Origin: Oceanobacillus senegalensis
GTDB lineage: Bacteria > Bacillota > Bacilli > Bacillales > Amphibacillaceae
Direction: 5' to 3'
Assembly: GCF_900176885.1 (NCBI RefSeq)
Contig: NZ_LT839648.1
Span: 4,094,801-4,158,800 of the forward strand
Length of the DNA: 64,000 nucleotides
Shown here: positions 34,547 to 43,005 of the stretch, piece by piece
How the letters are laid out: each line of letters begins with the position of its first letter
Position numbering within the stretch: position 1 is the stretch's first letter
Made by a program: the position numbers and the translations under genes
Notes under the pieces: generated by a model
Database searches by the model: none
What the model was told of the DNA's origin: nothing
What the model saw: the letters and a program-made list of their open reading frames with translations, nothing else

Positions 34547-35317
34547 TTAATAATGAACCGCGTTGCCTGTTCCTCCAGTTACCGCAATCACATCGCCCGT
34601 AATAGAAACGGATAATGGTGAGGATAAGAATGTAATCACATTAGCTATCTCCTCCGCTTTCACTAAGCGTCCGATGGAATTCATTTTAGAGACCTCCAGT
34701 AAATCCGCCTCATTCGGGAATCGATCTTTCGTTGTTTCGGTTTCTGTAATACCGGGATAAACGGCATTGACCGTAATGCCATGTTGACCCAATTCAACGG
34801 AAGACGACTTCGTTAAATGAACAACCGATACATTACGTGCACCAGCACTAATACTTCCAGCATTCCTCGCAGCCATCCCACTCACATTTATAATCCGTCC
34901 CCAATTATTTTTAATCATATAAGGAGCAACTGCTCGTATACAGCGGAAATAGCCCATAAACTTTTCTTCAAAGTCTTTTAAAATAAGTTCATCTTCTATA
35001 TGATGGAAGTCTTCAGGCACTCCACCGCTAACACGTGCTCCATTATTCACTAAAATATCGATACTGCCCATCGCCTCTGCTGCTCGTTTCACTAAATGTT
35101 GAATCGAATCGGGATCCCCCATATCCGCAACGATGGGGTGAATATTTCTTCCCGTCTCTTCCTTTAATTCTTCCGCTGTTTCGTTTAACGACGATTCATT
35201 TCTTGAACATATTACACAATCGACGCCTTCTAAAGCCAATTGGCGAGCTATCGCTTTACCAATTCCTCTACTGCCTCCTGTAATAAGCGCCTTTTTACCA
35301 GCTAACTGCAAATCCAT
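34547..35317 (-). CDS. Short-chain dehydrogenase/reductase lacking the usual catalytic Tyr-Lys
   Basis: A 256-residue classical-length SDR protein. The cofactor site ALITGGSRGIGKAIA and the NNGARVSG segment are intact. Where SDR enzymes have YxxxK, this one reads AGARNVSVVHLTKS, so both tyrosine and lysine are replaced. It could be an enzyme of a divergent subfamily or a non-catalytic binder. ATG behind AAGGGGG. It lies upstream of the pan genes on the same strand but 160 bp away. Confidence 0.82.
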   Translation of the reverse strand: MDLQLAGKKALITGGSRGIGKAIARQLALEGVDCVICSRNESSLNETAEELKEETGRNIHPIVADMGDPDSIQHLVKRAAEAMGSIDILVNNGARVSGGVPEDFHHIEDELILKDFEEKFMGYFRCIRAVAPYMIKNNWGRIINVSGMAARNAGSISAGARNVSVVHLTKSSSVELGQHGITVNAVYPGITETETTKDRFPNEADLLEVSKMNSIGRLVKAEEIANVITFLSSPLSVSITGDVIAVTGGTGNAVHY

Positions 35318-35484
35318 TACGCAACCCCCTTATGTATGGTGAAACTTTTTATTAATCCTTCCACCATTACTTTCTAGACGAAGAAGCAATTCTCCTTTAA
35401 TATTGGGATGAAATATATCCCGATACTTCTATAAAATGTTTCGCTATTTCTATATTTTGTTAAAGGCAGGAAGGTGATAAGACG

Positions 35485-35670
35485 ATGTTTAAGGAAAGCA
35501 TCAGACTTCCGTTCATATTTTTTGTAGTATCGATTGTATGGCAGTTTATCGTTCATCAAGAGGTTCAGTGGGTTGATAATGTAGGGGTATCTTTTATGAT
35601 GTTTTTCATTATTCTATTTTATAATTGGTCCAAGAAACCCTATCAATGGAAGAAAGACAGGAATAAATAA
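35485..35670 (+). CDS. Small membrane protein
   Basis: A 61-residue protein with two hydrophobic helices and a basic C-terminal tail (SKKPYQWKKDRNK). ATG behind GGAAGGTGA. Unknown family; the only plus-strand gene in this part of the window. Confidence 0.55.
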   Translation: MFKESIRLPFIFFVVSIVWQFIVHQEVQWVDNVGVSFMMFFIILFYNWSKKPYQWKKDRNK

Positions 35671-35697
35671 ATAGTTCTAAAAAGGAGGTTGTTGCCA

Positions 35698-35800
35698 TAA
35701 TTATCATTTATAAAGGTTACAGTAACTTTTCGAGGGCGTAGTTGAATTTTAATGGATACCGGATCTGCTGGAACAATATGTAATGTCAACATATAAGTCG
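35698..35800 (+). pseudogene. Remnant of a retropepsin-like aspartic protease
   Basis: Across two frames: IIIYKGYSNF, then MDTGSAGTICNVNI. DTGSAGT is the active-site loop of small retropepsin-like proteases. Preceded by AAAAAGGAGG but shifted and then stopped. Related in sequence to the remnant at 9408-9528. Confidence 0.6.
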
Positions 35801-36120
35801 TTTTATGGAGTGGGTGGATTAGCGTGTAAAATACCTTTACAGAAGTCCTACCAACAAAACGCGGAAAACATAAATTTCGACATAAAAAAAGCCGAGTTTT
35901 CCTACATTCAGGAACCATCGGCTTTACTCTATTTCTATTGAATAAGGGGCGCAACGAATGTAAACATGCTATGTTCTTACAGGGGTAATCTGCATTGAAC
36001 CATTCCACATCCATCGCTATGTTGTCAATTGTCTTCTTTTTAAAGGAAAGATTTGGTTCAATTAAGCGATAGGCACTAGCAATTGCAAATACCACTTGAA
36101 GCAGCTATCCTGTTTAGAGA
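35801..36120. other. Gene-free stretch with a strong hairpin
   Basis: The minus strand is open for about 150 codons here but shows no family resemblance or start site. A hairpin lies at 35884-35932. It may be the relic of an insertion sequence. Confidence 0.4.
35884..35932 (-). terminator. Hairpin terminator
   Basis: AAAGCCGA (35888-35895) pairs with TCGGCTTT (35918-35925), with a nested TTCCT/AGGAA arm. On the minus strand it is followed by T7. Confidence 0.6.
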
Positions 36121-36124
36121 AACA

Positions 36125-36391
36125 TTATTCTGCCAAACCTTCCTTACTTATTGTTTTCTCAAGCGTACTTAATGCTTCTTGTTCATCTTTACCGTCTGCA
36201 CTCATTTTTATTTGGGCGCCGTTTCCAATTCCTAGTGACATGACACCCATGATAGATTTTAAATTTACGGCTTTTCCTTTATATTCTAATTTGATTTCAG
36301 AATCAAATTGGCTTGCGGCATGTACTAAAGTGGTTGCAGGGCGCGCGTGTATACCTGATTCATCAATAACAGTAAACGTTTTTTCTATCAT
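36125..36391 (-). CDS. HPr-like phosphocarrier protein
   Basis: An 88-residue HPr. The active-site histidine lies in [13 protein letters not shown] and the regulatory serine in [13 protein letters not shown], so both EI-dependent and HPr-kinase phosphorylation sites are present. It would pass phosphate to the EIIA domain of the PTS protein encoded in the same cluster. Its ATG (36391) is 10 nt after AAAGGAG; a second ATG two codons upstream is 4 nt away. It is the last gene of the mannosylglycerate cluster. The genome probably has another, general ptsH. Confidence 0.9.
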   Translation of the reverse strand: MIEKTFTVIDESGIHARPATTLVHAASQFDSEIKLEYKGKAVNLKSIMGVMSLGIGNGAQIKMSADGKDEQEALSTLEKTISKEGLAE

Positions 36392-36436
36392 ATTCATTTA
36401 GCTCCTTTATCATTTTTTCACTATTTAACTGTACGT

Positions 36437-37399
36437 TCATTCCGAAGTGTGTGAAATAATAAATTCAGCATTTCCTTTTAACTGAAAAGCCTTCATTCCA
36501 TACGGCAATATAAAGTGCGTACCTTTTTGAATCGGGATTTTTTTCTCATCGACAATGATTTCTGCTTTACCTTCCACAACGCTTACTTGCAAAAAATCCT
36601 GACTCATTTCCATGGTCACTTGTCCATTTAATTGCCAATGATATACTGTGAAATATTCTTCTTCTACGAGTTCTTTTATTGTCATATCCTCCATTACTGA
36701 CTCACTCCATTTGTTCACTGCTTCGGGGTGAGGAACAGTGGTGACTTGCTTCGACTTTTCCAAATGTAGTTCTCTTTTATTACCTAAAGCATCGGTTCGA
36801 TCATAGTCGTACATGCGATATGTTATGTCAGAGCTTTGTTGTGTCTCCAAGATTACGATGCCTTTTCCAATGGCATGAATGGTACCGCTTGGAACATAAA
36901 TAAAGTCACCAGCTTGAACTTTGATATGCTTCAATAAACACTCCCACTTCCCGTGGTCTATCATTTGCTCTAGCTCTTCTTGTGTTCGGGCATGATGTCC
37001 TAAAATAAGTTCGGCTCCTTCTTCGGCACGTAAGATGTACCAGCATTCAGATTTTCCGTAAGGTTGTCCTTCCACTTCACGAGCAAATGTGTCATTTGGA
37101 TGTACTTGTACAGACAAATCATCCTGGGCATCTATCATTTTTACTAATAATGGATATTCTTTATCATTACCTTGAGGTTTATTAAATAGTTCTCCATGTT
37201 CCTCCCAGGCATCTGCTAAGGTTTTTCCGATTAATGGGCCATTTCGTATCATGCTCGGTCCATTAGAATGAGCTGAGATGACCCATGCTTCTCCCGTTTG
37301 TTCAAATGGAATATCATAGTTAAACTCTGTCCGTAATTTCTTTCCTCCCCAAATTCTTTCCTGAAACACAGGTTGTAAAAAAATTGGCTCTTTATACAT
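36437..37399 (-). CDS. manA: Mannose-6-phosphate isomerase, type I
   Basis: A 320-residue cupin-type isomerase of the Bacillus ManA length. The zinc ligands appear in SVQVHPNDTFA, GKSECWYIL and VPSGTIHAIGKG. It converts mannose 6-phosphate into fructose 6-phosphate in the cytoplasm. Here it would process the mannose 6-phosphate released by the neighbouring GH38 enzyme. ATG behind GAGGTGAG. Confidence 0.93.
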   Translation of the reverse strand: MYKEPIFLQPVFQERIWGGKKLRTEFNYDIPFEQTGEAWVISAHSNGPSMIRNGPLIGKTLADAWEEHGELFNKPQGNDKEYPLLVKMIDAQDDLSVQVHPNDTFAREVEGQPYGKSECWYILRAEEGAELILGHHARTQEELEQMIDHGKWECLLKHIKVQAGDFIYVPSGTIHAIGKGIVILETQQSSDITYRMYDYDRTDALGNKRELHLEKSKQVTTVPHPEAVNKWSESVMEDMTIKELVEEEYFTVYHWQLNGQVTMEMSQDFLQVSVVEGKAEIIVDEKKIPIQKGTHFILPYGMKAFQLKGNAEFIISHTSE

Positions 37400-37471
37400 C
37401 CACTCACCTCATCTACAAATCTTAAACAAAGCTGTTAATACCAAATGAGTCGGCATGAACAGCTCTGTTTC

Positions 37472-40084
37472 TTAAAACATCAATGTCTTTACCTGGTTTT
37501 TAGTAATGGACAGTTGAACCTTATTGTCATCTACAGGAACACTGTTTACTGGTCTTTCATTTAGATTCACTTCATCGGCATCTAATAATGTACCTTCTTT
37601 TATTTTATAGACTGCTTCACGATCATCTTTTTGTGCATTATATGCCCGTAGAATTAATTTCTCCTCTTTCTCCGCTTTTTTCAGCGTACTTAAAACAACA
37701 TCACCACTTACTTCCTCTAATAAACTAAAGCTTTCTGGAGTTTCCAAACTAGAGTCATTTAACTTCATAGCATTATAAGGAATTTTATTATAGGTGTGAA
37801 CAGGTGTTAAATATTCTTTTGCAATACGAGCGACGTTTGCATCTAATGTACTACCCTCATATGTCGTAATAGCAAAGTCAAGCTTTATATTCCCTATCAT
37901 TTGTGAGTCCGGTGTAGGTAGCTTAATACCTGATGGGCGACCAGGTCTTCTAACTAATTCCTCTTTCCCGAGGACTCCAATACTACGGAACAATGTTATA
38001 GCAATGGTGTCATATTCTTCGCCAACTATTTCATATTCTCTTGTGCTATTTGTTAATACACTCATACCGTTTGATTCATTAGACAATCCGACATAGGAAA
38101 GCATGGGATAAATAGTATCTGGACGTTCGCTCCAGTTTTCTTCTTTCCACACATCTAAAGCATCGTCATACACATTACGTTTGATTGCACCAAATTGATT
38201 ATCTGACACCGAGAAGGTAGACGCAATATTCGTTGGAATGAATGCACGCAGACGATGGTCTTTTGCCTGGTTATTCATTTCTGCTTTTACCTTTATTATT
38301 GGTTGGTGATTCGGAATAGAGATTTTCCAGTGAACTTCTACAAAGCTATTCACCTTTCCTGATTTACGACATTCTAAATCTCTAGGGACATCCAAGCTCA
38401 CCTTTATATCTAGTTTTGCTTCATATTGATTTTGTACAACTTTCGACTCAGCTTTCACGTTCTTACTATCAATCAATGTCTCATTTAATAGTGGAGAATA
38501 ATCATATTCGTCGCCATCATCCCCACCATTTTCTAATAGTAATACTTGATCAAATGTTTTTCCTAATCGTTTATCCACTATTTTTAACGTGCCATTTGTA
38601 TTCACTTCAACTGTATAATAATCTGTTTCCACAGCGTCTTTTTCCATCCAGCTATGATCCATTTCATTCTGATCACCAACAATGAAGTAGGTTTTATATC
38701 CCATTGCAGGAATGGCATCTTTTAATTGAATCGTATACTGATAAAATGGGTCATAGTTTCCATAGTGAACGATTTGTCGATCAATCAATCCAGGGTCTAT
38801 TTTTTCTTTTTCTGATACTTCAAATGGTACTACATTTCCTTGATCATCTTGTAATATAAAAGAATTCATCTTTGTAATGACAGTAGTAGTAATAACTTCA
38901 TTACGCAGATATGGCAATAAGTTAAAGACAGTCAGTCTATCTTCCGTCCGTTCTGTTTGGATAGAGTCTGTTATTTTACGTTTATAAAATTCGATGAGTT
39001 GATCTGTTTTTTCCTCTGCAAGGTAGAATCGCTCCATAATTTCTCGGTGAACTTTGTCTGAACAGCAGCTACCAATACTATCGTGTGCATGATTTTTCAT
39101 CATTTCTTTCCAAATCAATTCAATTAGTCCGTGATGGTACTCGAAACCAAGTCGATAAGCTATAGATGCTAGAGGCTCTAAGACATTCGTCAACTTATTT
39201 TCAATGCGAGCATTCGCTGCTTTGATATCCATACGGGTTGAGAAAATACTGCGATGTACACGCATATATTTTCCATCTAAAAATTCTCCTTGAATGGTAG
39301 GGAGTGCCTCATTCTTCTCTAACTCTTTAAATACATTTTCATATTTGCTTAAGAAAAATTTACGTTCTGGATAAAGCTTGTGGAGTTTCTCCATAATCTC
39401 ATAAATATTTTTTTGTATGGGCATCTGATCATGTCCGTTCGGCACAATAATATGATCGGAAGTTGCTCCATGATCTAAGACAGAGAAGTATTTATCCATC
39501 CGTTTCTGCAGTGCTTCCTCATCCTCTGGCAAGTACTTACCAATCGCATAACCTAGAGGGAATAATTGAACTAATACTTTTGATCCGTCTTCTGTTTCCC
39601 AATAAAACTCAGTACGGTCTGTACCATGGCGTTCGGATGCTCCGCGCCAAAAGATAGAGTATTTAATATCGAAACCATTTAAAATTTGTGGCATTTGAGC
39701 GGATTGACCGAAAGAATCAGGGAGATAACCGATTTTCATCGGTGCTCCGAATTCTTCACTATCTTTTATTCCATATAGTAAGTTACGAACAATGGATTCT
39801 CCACCCACAACCATTTCATCTGTTTGGGTATACCATGGTCCAATAATTAACTTTCCAGCTTGAACTAGTTTTTTTACTCGTTCTTTGTTCTCTGGTTTTA
39901 CAGCAAAGTAATCTTCAAGGATTGCTGTTTGTCCATCTAATACATAATAAGGATAATCTGGATTCGTTTCTAACATCGTTAGAATCTCTTCCATGTTGTT
40001 AACAAGTAAAATACGTGATTCTTCTGTTGAAAAATACCATTCACGGTCCCAATGCATATGTGGTACGATATGAACGTTTTTCAT
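37472..40084 (-). CDS. mngB: GH38 alpha-mannosidase, MngB type
   Basis: About 870 residues, the length of Escherichia coli MngB (877). The GH38 N-terminal signature VHIVPHMHWDREWYFS and the nucleophile region GYLPDSFGQSAQMPQIL are clear. MngB hydrolyses 6-phospho-mannosyl-D-glycerate to mannose 6-phosphate and glycerate. ATG at 40084 follows ATGGAGGAAATT; earlier in-frame ATGs overlap that site. It lies between the PTS gene and manA, which fits this substrate. Confidence 0.88.
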   Translation of the reverse strand: MKNVHIVPHMHWDREWYFSTEESRILLVNNMEEILTMLETNPDYPYYVLDGQTAILEDYFAVKPENKERVKKLVQAGKLIIGPWYTQTDEMVVGGESIVRNLLYGIKDSEEFGAPMKIGYLPDSFGQSAQMPQILNGFDIKYSIFWRGASERHGTDRTEFYWETEDGSKVLVQLFPLGYAIGKYLPEDEEALQKRMDKYFSVLDHGATSDHIIVPNGHDQMPIQKNIYEIMEKLHKLYPERKFFLSKYENVFKELEKNEALPTIQGEFLDGKYMRVHRSIFSTRMDIKAANARIENKLTNVLEPLASIAYRLGFEYHHGLIELIWKEMMKNHAHDSIGSCCSDKVHREIMERFYLAEEKTDQLIEFYKRKITDSIQTERTEDRLTVFNLLPYLRNEVITTTVITKMNSFILQDDQGNVVPFEVSEKEKIDPGLIDRQIVHYGNYDPFYQYTIQLKDAIPAMGYKTYFIVGDQNEMDHSWMEKDAVETDYYTVEVNTNGTLKIVDKRLGKTFDQVLLLENGGDDGDEYDYSPLLNETLIDSKNVKAESKVVQNQYEAKLDIKVSLDVPRDLECRKSGKVNSFVEVHWKISIPNHQPIIKVKAEMNNQAKDHRLRAFIPTNIASTFSVSDNQFGAIKRNVYDDALDVWKEENWSERPDTIYPMLSYVGLSNESNGMSVLTNSTREYEIVGEEYDTIAITLFRSIGVLGKEELVRRPGRPSGIKLPTPDSQMIGNIKLDFAITTYEGSTLDANVARIAKEYLTPVHTYNKIPYNAMKLNDSSLETPESFSLLEEVSGDVVLSTLKKAEKEEKLILRAYNAQKDDREAVYKIKEGTLLDADEVNLNERPVNSVPVDDNKVQLSITKNQVKTLMF

Positions 40085-40118
40085 AATTTCCTCCATTCCT
40101 GACATCTACAGATTTTAT

Positions 40119-42050
40119 CTATGATGCCAATTTGTTTTGTTTATTAAGTTTTTGTTTTCTTGTTGCAATCAGTAATAACATAGAAATGAATGCCCCGATT
40201 ATTGCAGCACCTAACCAAATCCCTGCTGCTAGTACTATTGGTTGTCCATCAAGTAACGCTAAGGAGAATATTCCCGCACCTGGTACACTTAACCCAACTC
40301 CAAAATAGGCAACAATGGCGCCTGTTACAGCGGAACCAGCAATTAATGATGGAATTACGCGGATGGGGTCATTAATCATAAACGGAATAGCGCCTTCTGT
40401 TATTCCTGCTAATCCTAGTAACCATGTCTGTTTCCCAACTTCTTGTTCTTGTTTTGTAAAATATTGTTTTCCGACGATTGTTGCCCCAGTTACAGAGAAT
40501 GCTGATACCATTTTTACAGAAGCAAAAGCTGCATAAGGAATGAAATTGCCACTGGCCATTGCTGCAATACAGAAAGCATATGCGGCTTTATTAACTGGGC
40601 CGCCTAGGTCAAAGGAAACGAATGCACCGATAATAGCACCAAGGATTAAAGCGTTTGCCCCTTGTAAGCCCTCTAACCAACTAATTAATGATTGATTCAA
40701 CCAAGCAAGTGGTTCACCAATGATAAATAACATCATAATCCCAACAATTAGGGTTCCTACTACTGGGTATACCCAAAAGCTAACAAATCCTGCGAATGTA
40801 CCTTTTGGTTTTACGATACTCTTCAAATATTTCAATACGTAACCAGCTAATAGACCACCAAGCATACCACCGAGGAATCCACTTCCAATCAGATTGGCAG
40901 CAAGTCCAGCAGCAAAACCAGGTCCTAATGCTGGTTTATCAGCGATGGAGTAGGCCATGTAAGCGGCTAATACTGGAACCATTAGTGTACCTAACAGTCC
41001 ACCACCAAGTTGCCTTAACATCCATAACCATGACCCCTCCGTATCATAGACTTCTTGTAAATCAAATGCTTGAGCTATAAACACAGCAGCTGCTAATGTC
41101 ATTCCACCTGCAATAATGATTGGAATCATATAGGAGATTCCGGTTAAAATAGAGTCTTTAACTTCCGTTTTAAAGGTCTTTTTAGTATGATCATCATTGG
41201 ATGATTCCTCATTATTAGAAGGGGTATATTCTGTTTTTCCTTGTGTTTCTGATTTTTCAGCAGCCTCTTGCACTAAATCTTTTGCATTTCTTAGAGGTGC
41301 TGCAACGGATGTTTTCACCTTTGGTAAATGGGCAAAGCGTTCCTCATCTTTGATGGCAACATCGTTTGCATATATTACTGCATCAGCCTTACGTAATCTA
41401 TCATTAGTATGTCGATCCTCTATACCATTGGCTCCCTGTTTTTCAACAAAGACCTTCATGCCGAGCTCTTCACCAGCTTTCGTTAAAGCTTCAGCAGCCA
41501 TATACGTATGGGCTATTCCAGCAGGACAAGCCGTTACAGCTAAAATGGTTTTATCTTGTTTTTCAACAGTCGTTCTACTCTCTTGAATTTCCTCTACACC
41601 ATCTAAACTGTTATATAGGTCCATGCTATCCTTTGCATGTAAAAGTCTTTCTTTATAAGAAGAATTAGATAGTCTCGTTACTAATTCCGCAAGTACCTCC
41701 AAGTGTGTATTTCCTGCTTCTGATTCAGGTATAGCGAGTAGAAATACAAGCTCTACTTTATTATTAGGATCCACGCTTTCCCAATCAGAAAGTGGCGTTC
41801 TCAAAGTACATACGGCAAAAGCAGCTTCTTTCACTGCCGTTGATTTACCATGAGGTATGGCTAAACCACCTTCAAACCCTGTAGGAGAAAGCTTTTCCCT
41901 ATCTAATACTGCTTGATAAAATTCTTCTTCGGAATGTAGTTTCCCCGCTTCACTAAGTTGTTTTGTTAAATAGCGAATTATTTCTTGTTTGGAATTGAAT
42001 TCGTTTTCAACACTTATTAAACTGGGTGAAGTAATCTCTCGAAGTTTCAT
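40119..42050 (-). CDS. mngA: PTS EIIABC permease for mannosylglycerate (fructose family)
   Basis: A 643-residue three-domain PTS protein. EIIA (1-150) has the phosphorylated histidine in LAIPHGKS; EIIB (about 165-265) has the cysteine in VTACPAGIAHTYMAAEAL; EIIC (about 300-640) has several membrane helices and the GITEGAIPF loop. It imports and phosphorylates the sugar. The domain order and length match MngA. A linker rich in Ser/Asn/Glu lies before EIIC. ATG behind AAAGGTGA. Confidence 0.88.
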   Translation of the reverse strand: MKLREITSPSLISVENEFNSKQEIIRYLTKQLSEAGKLHSEEEFYQAVLDREKLSPTGFEGGLAIPHGKSTAVKEAAFAVCTLRTPLSDWESVDPNNKVELVFLLAIPESEAGNTHLEVLAELVTRLSNSSYKERLLHAKDSMDLYNSLDGVEEIQESRTTVEKQDKTILAVTACPAGIAHTYMAAEALTKAGEELGMKVFVEKQGANGIEDRHTNDRLRKADAVIYANDVAIKDEERFAHLPKVKTSVAAPLRNAKDLVQEAAEKSETQGKTEYTPSNNEESSNDDHTKKTFKTEVKDSILTGISYMIPIIIAGGMTLAAAVFIAQAFDLQEVYDTEGSWLWMLRQLGGGLLGTLMVPVLAAYMAYSIADKPALGPGFAAGLAANLIGSGFLGGMLGGLLAGYVLKYLKSIVKPKGTFAGFVSFWVYPVVGTLIVGIMMLFIIGEPLAWLNQSLISWLEGLQGANALILGAIIGAFVSFDLGGPVNKAAYAFCIAAMASGNFIPYAAFASVKMVSAFSVTGATIVGKQYFTKQEQEVGKQTWLLGLAGITEGAIPFMINDPIRVIPSLIAGSAVTGAIVAYFGVGLSVPGAGIFSLALLDGQPIVLAAGIWLGAAIIGAFISMLLLIATRKQKLNKQNKLAS

Positions 42051-42069
42051 TTTTAATCACCTTTCTTTT

Positions 42070-42083
42070 TGTAAGTGTTTACA
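42070..42083 (-). promoter_or_regulatory. cre-like catabolite box
   Basis: TGTAAACACTTACA on the minus strand, a near-match to the CcpA site (the central CG is CA). It would overlap the minus-10 of a TTGATA-N18-TAAACA promoter for the PTS gene. Confidence 0.45.
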
Positions 42084-42084
42084 T

Positions 42085-42099
42085 TTCTTATCCTAAGAA
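42085..42099 (-). promoter_or_regulatory. Inverted repeat, candidate RpiR operator
   Basis: TTCTTA-3 bp-TAAGAA within the putative promoter spacer of the PTS gene. Confidence 0.4.
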
Positions 42100-42103
42100 T
42101 ATC

Positions 42104-42140
42104 AAAAAAAAAAATAAGAAGATGGATTCTTCTTATTTTT
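42104..42140 (-). terminator. Terminator between the RpiR gene and the PTS gene
   Basis: A 10-bp perfect stem AAAATAAGAA / TTCTTATTTT, with a T-run on the minus strand. It separates the regulator transcript from the catabolic operon. Confidence 0.75.
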
Positions 42141-42190
42141 CAACTAGATTTATATTTTTATTGCATTGGAGTGTGTATTTTTATACAAAT

Positions 42191-42919
42191 TTAATAATGA
42201 TCCCAAAAATATTGAGATAATGCTTGTAAGACAATAATAGCAGGTGTATGATCCGTGGTGTTATATCCATTTACACTTCTGTACGGAGAATAACAATACA
42301 ATCTCACATCAGCTAATCCTTGAAGGGTATTACGATTAAAATGTGTTAGGGAAATAATTGTTACGCCACGTTCTTTAGCAATACGAGCAATTTCTAGAAC
42401 TAACTCTGTTTCACCGGTTAAACTAATAAGAAACAACACGTCTTGCTTTCCCATTTCATTAATTCGATGAAGTACTTCATGTCTGTGGGGGGAAAATTCT
42501 GATAGTTTACCTGATACTCGTAAATGACGAACCATCCTTTTGCATAAATCAGAGCTATCTCCTACTGCAAAAAATAATACATGTTTGGAATCTTTCAGCA
42601 ACTTAAAGGAGGTCTGAATCATTTTATGATCCAATAGTTCAAATGTTTTTTGTATATGATGGTAAGCAGTGTTATCAACCTTATGATGCTTTTCTTCTAA
42701 TTCACCTTTTAAACTGTTTTTTAAATGAGAAAAGCCATCATATCCTAGTTTTTTAGAAAGTCTCATTATCGTATTTGGGACGGTAAACAGTTCACTGGCA
42801 ATTTGCTGAATAGTTAAATGAATCACATCTTGTTTATGTTCCATCAGGTATTCAATAATTTGATCATCTGTATCGTTTAATTTATATTCATATTTTTGGA
42901 CGCGTTCTTCAAATAACAT
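42191..42919 (-). CDS. RpiR/MurR-family regulator
   Basis: A 242-residue regulator: N-terminal helix-turn-helix (TIQQIASELFTVPNTIMRLSKKLGY) and C-terminal SIS sugar-phosphate domain (VLFFAVGDSSDLCKRMVRHL, FLISLTGETELVLEIARIAK). The ATG at 42919 is 6 nt after GAGGTG. The expected effector is a phosphorylated sugar of the mannosylglycerate route. Divergent from the glycerate kinase gene, with 86 bp between. Confidence 0.88.
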   Translation of the reverse strand: MLFEERVQKYEYKLNDTDDQIIEYLMEHKQDVIHLTIQQIASELFTVPNTIMRLSKKLGYDGFSHLKNSLKGELEEKHHKVDNTAYHHIQKTFELLDHKMIQTSFKLLKDSKHVLFFAVGDSSDLCKRMVRHLRVSGKLSEFSPHRHEVLHRINEMGKQDVLFLISLTGETELVLEIARIAKERGVTIISLTHFNRNTLQGLADVRLYCYSPYRSVNGYNTTDHTPAIIVLQALSQYFWDHY

Positions 42920-43005
42920 ACCTGTCACCTCAAACCGATTATACCATTTATATAAAAGCTAGTAATAACTTAATATTAAATTTCTTATATAGGAGAAGTG
43001 AAAGC

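Noticed and set aside
35643-36095. A 150-codon minus-strand open frame
   Set aside because: It spans the hairpin at 35884 and a protease remnant on the other strand and has no ribosome site or family resemblance; probably chance.
37472-42050. Many long open frames on the plus strand opposite the mannosylglycerate genes
   Set aside because: They are antisense shadows of well-supported minus-strand genes, without ribosome sites or recognisable products.
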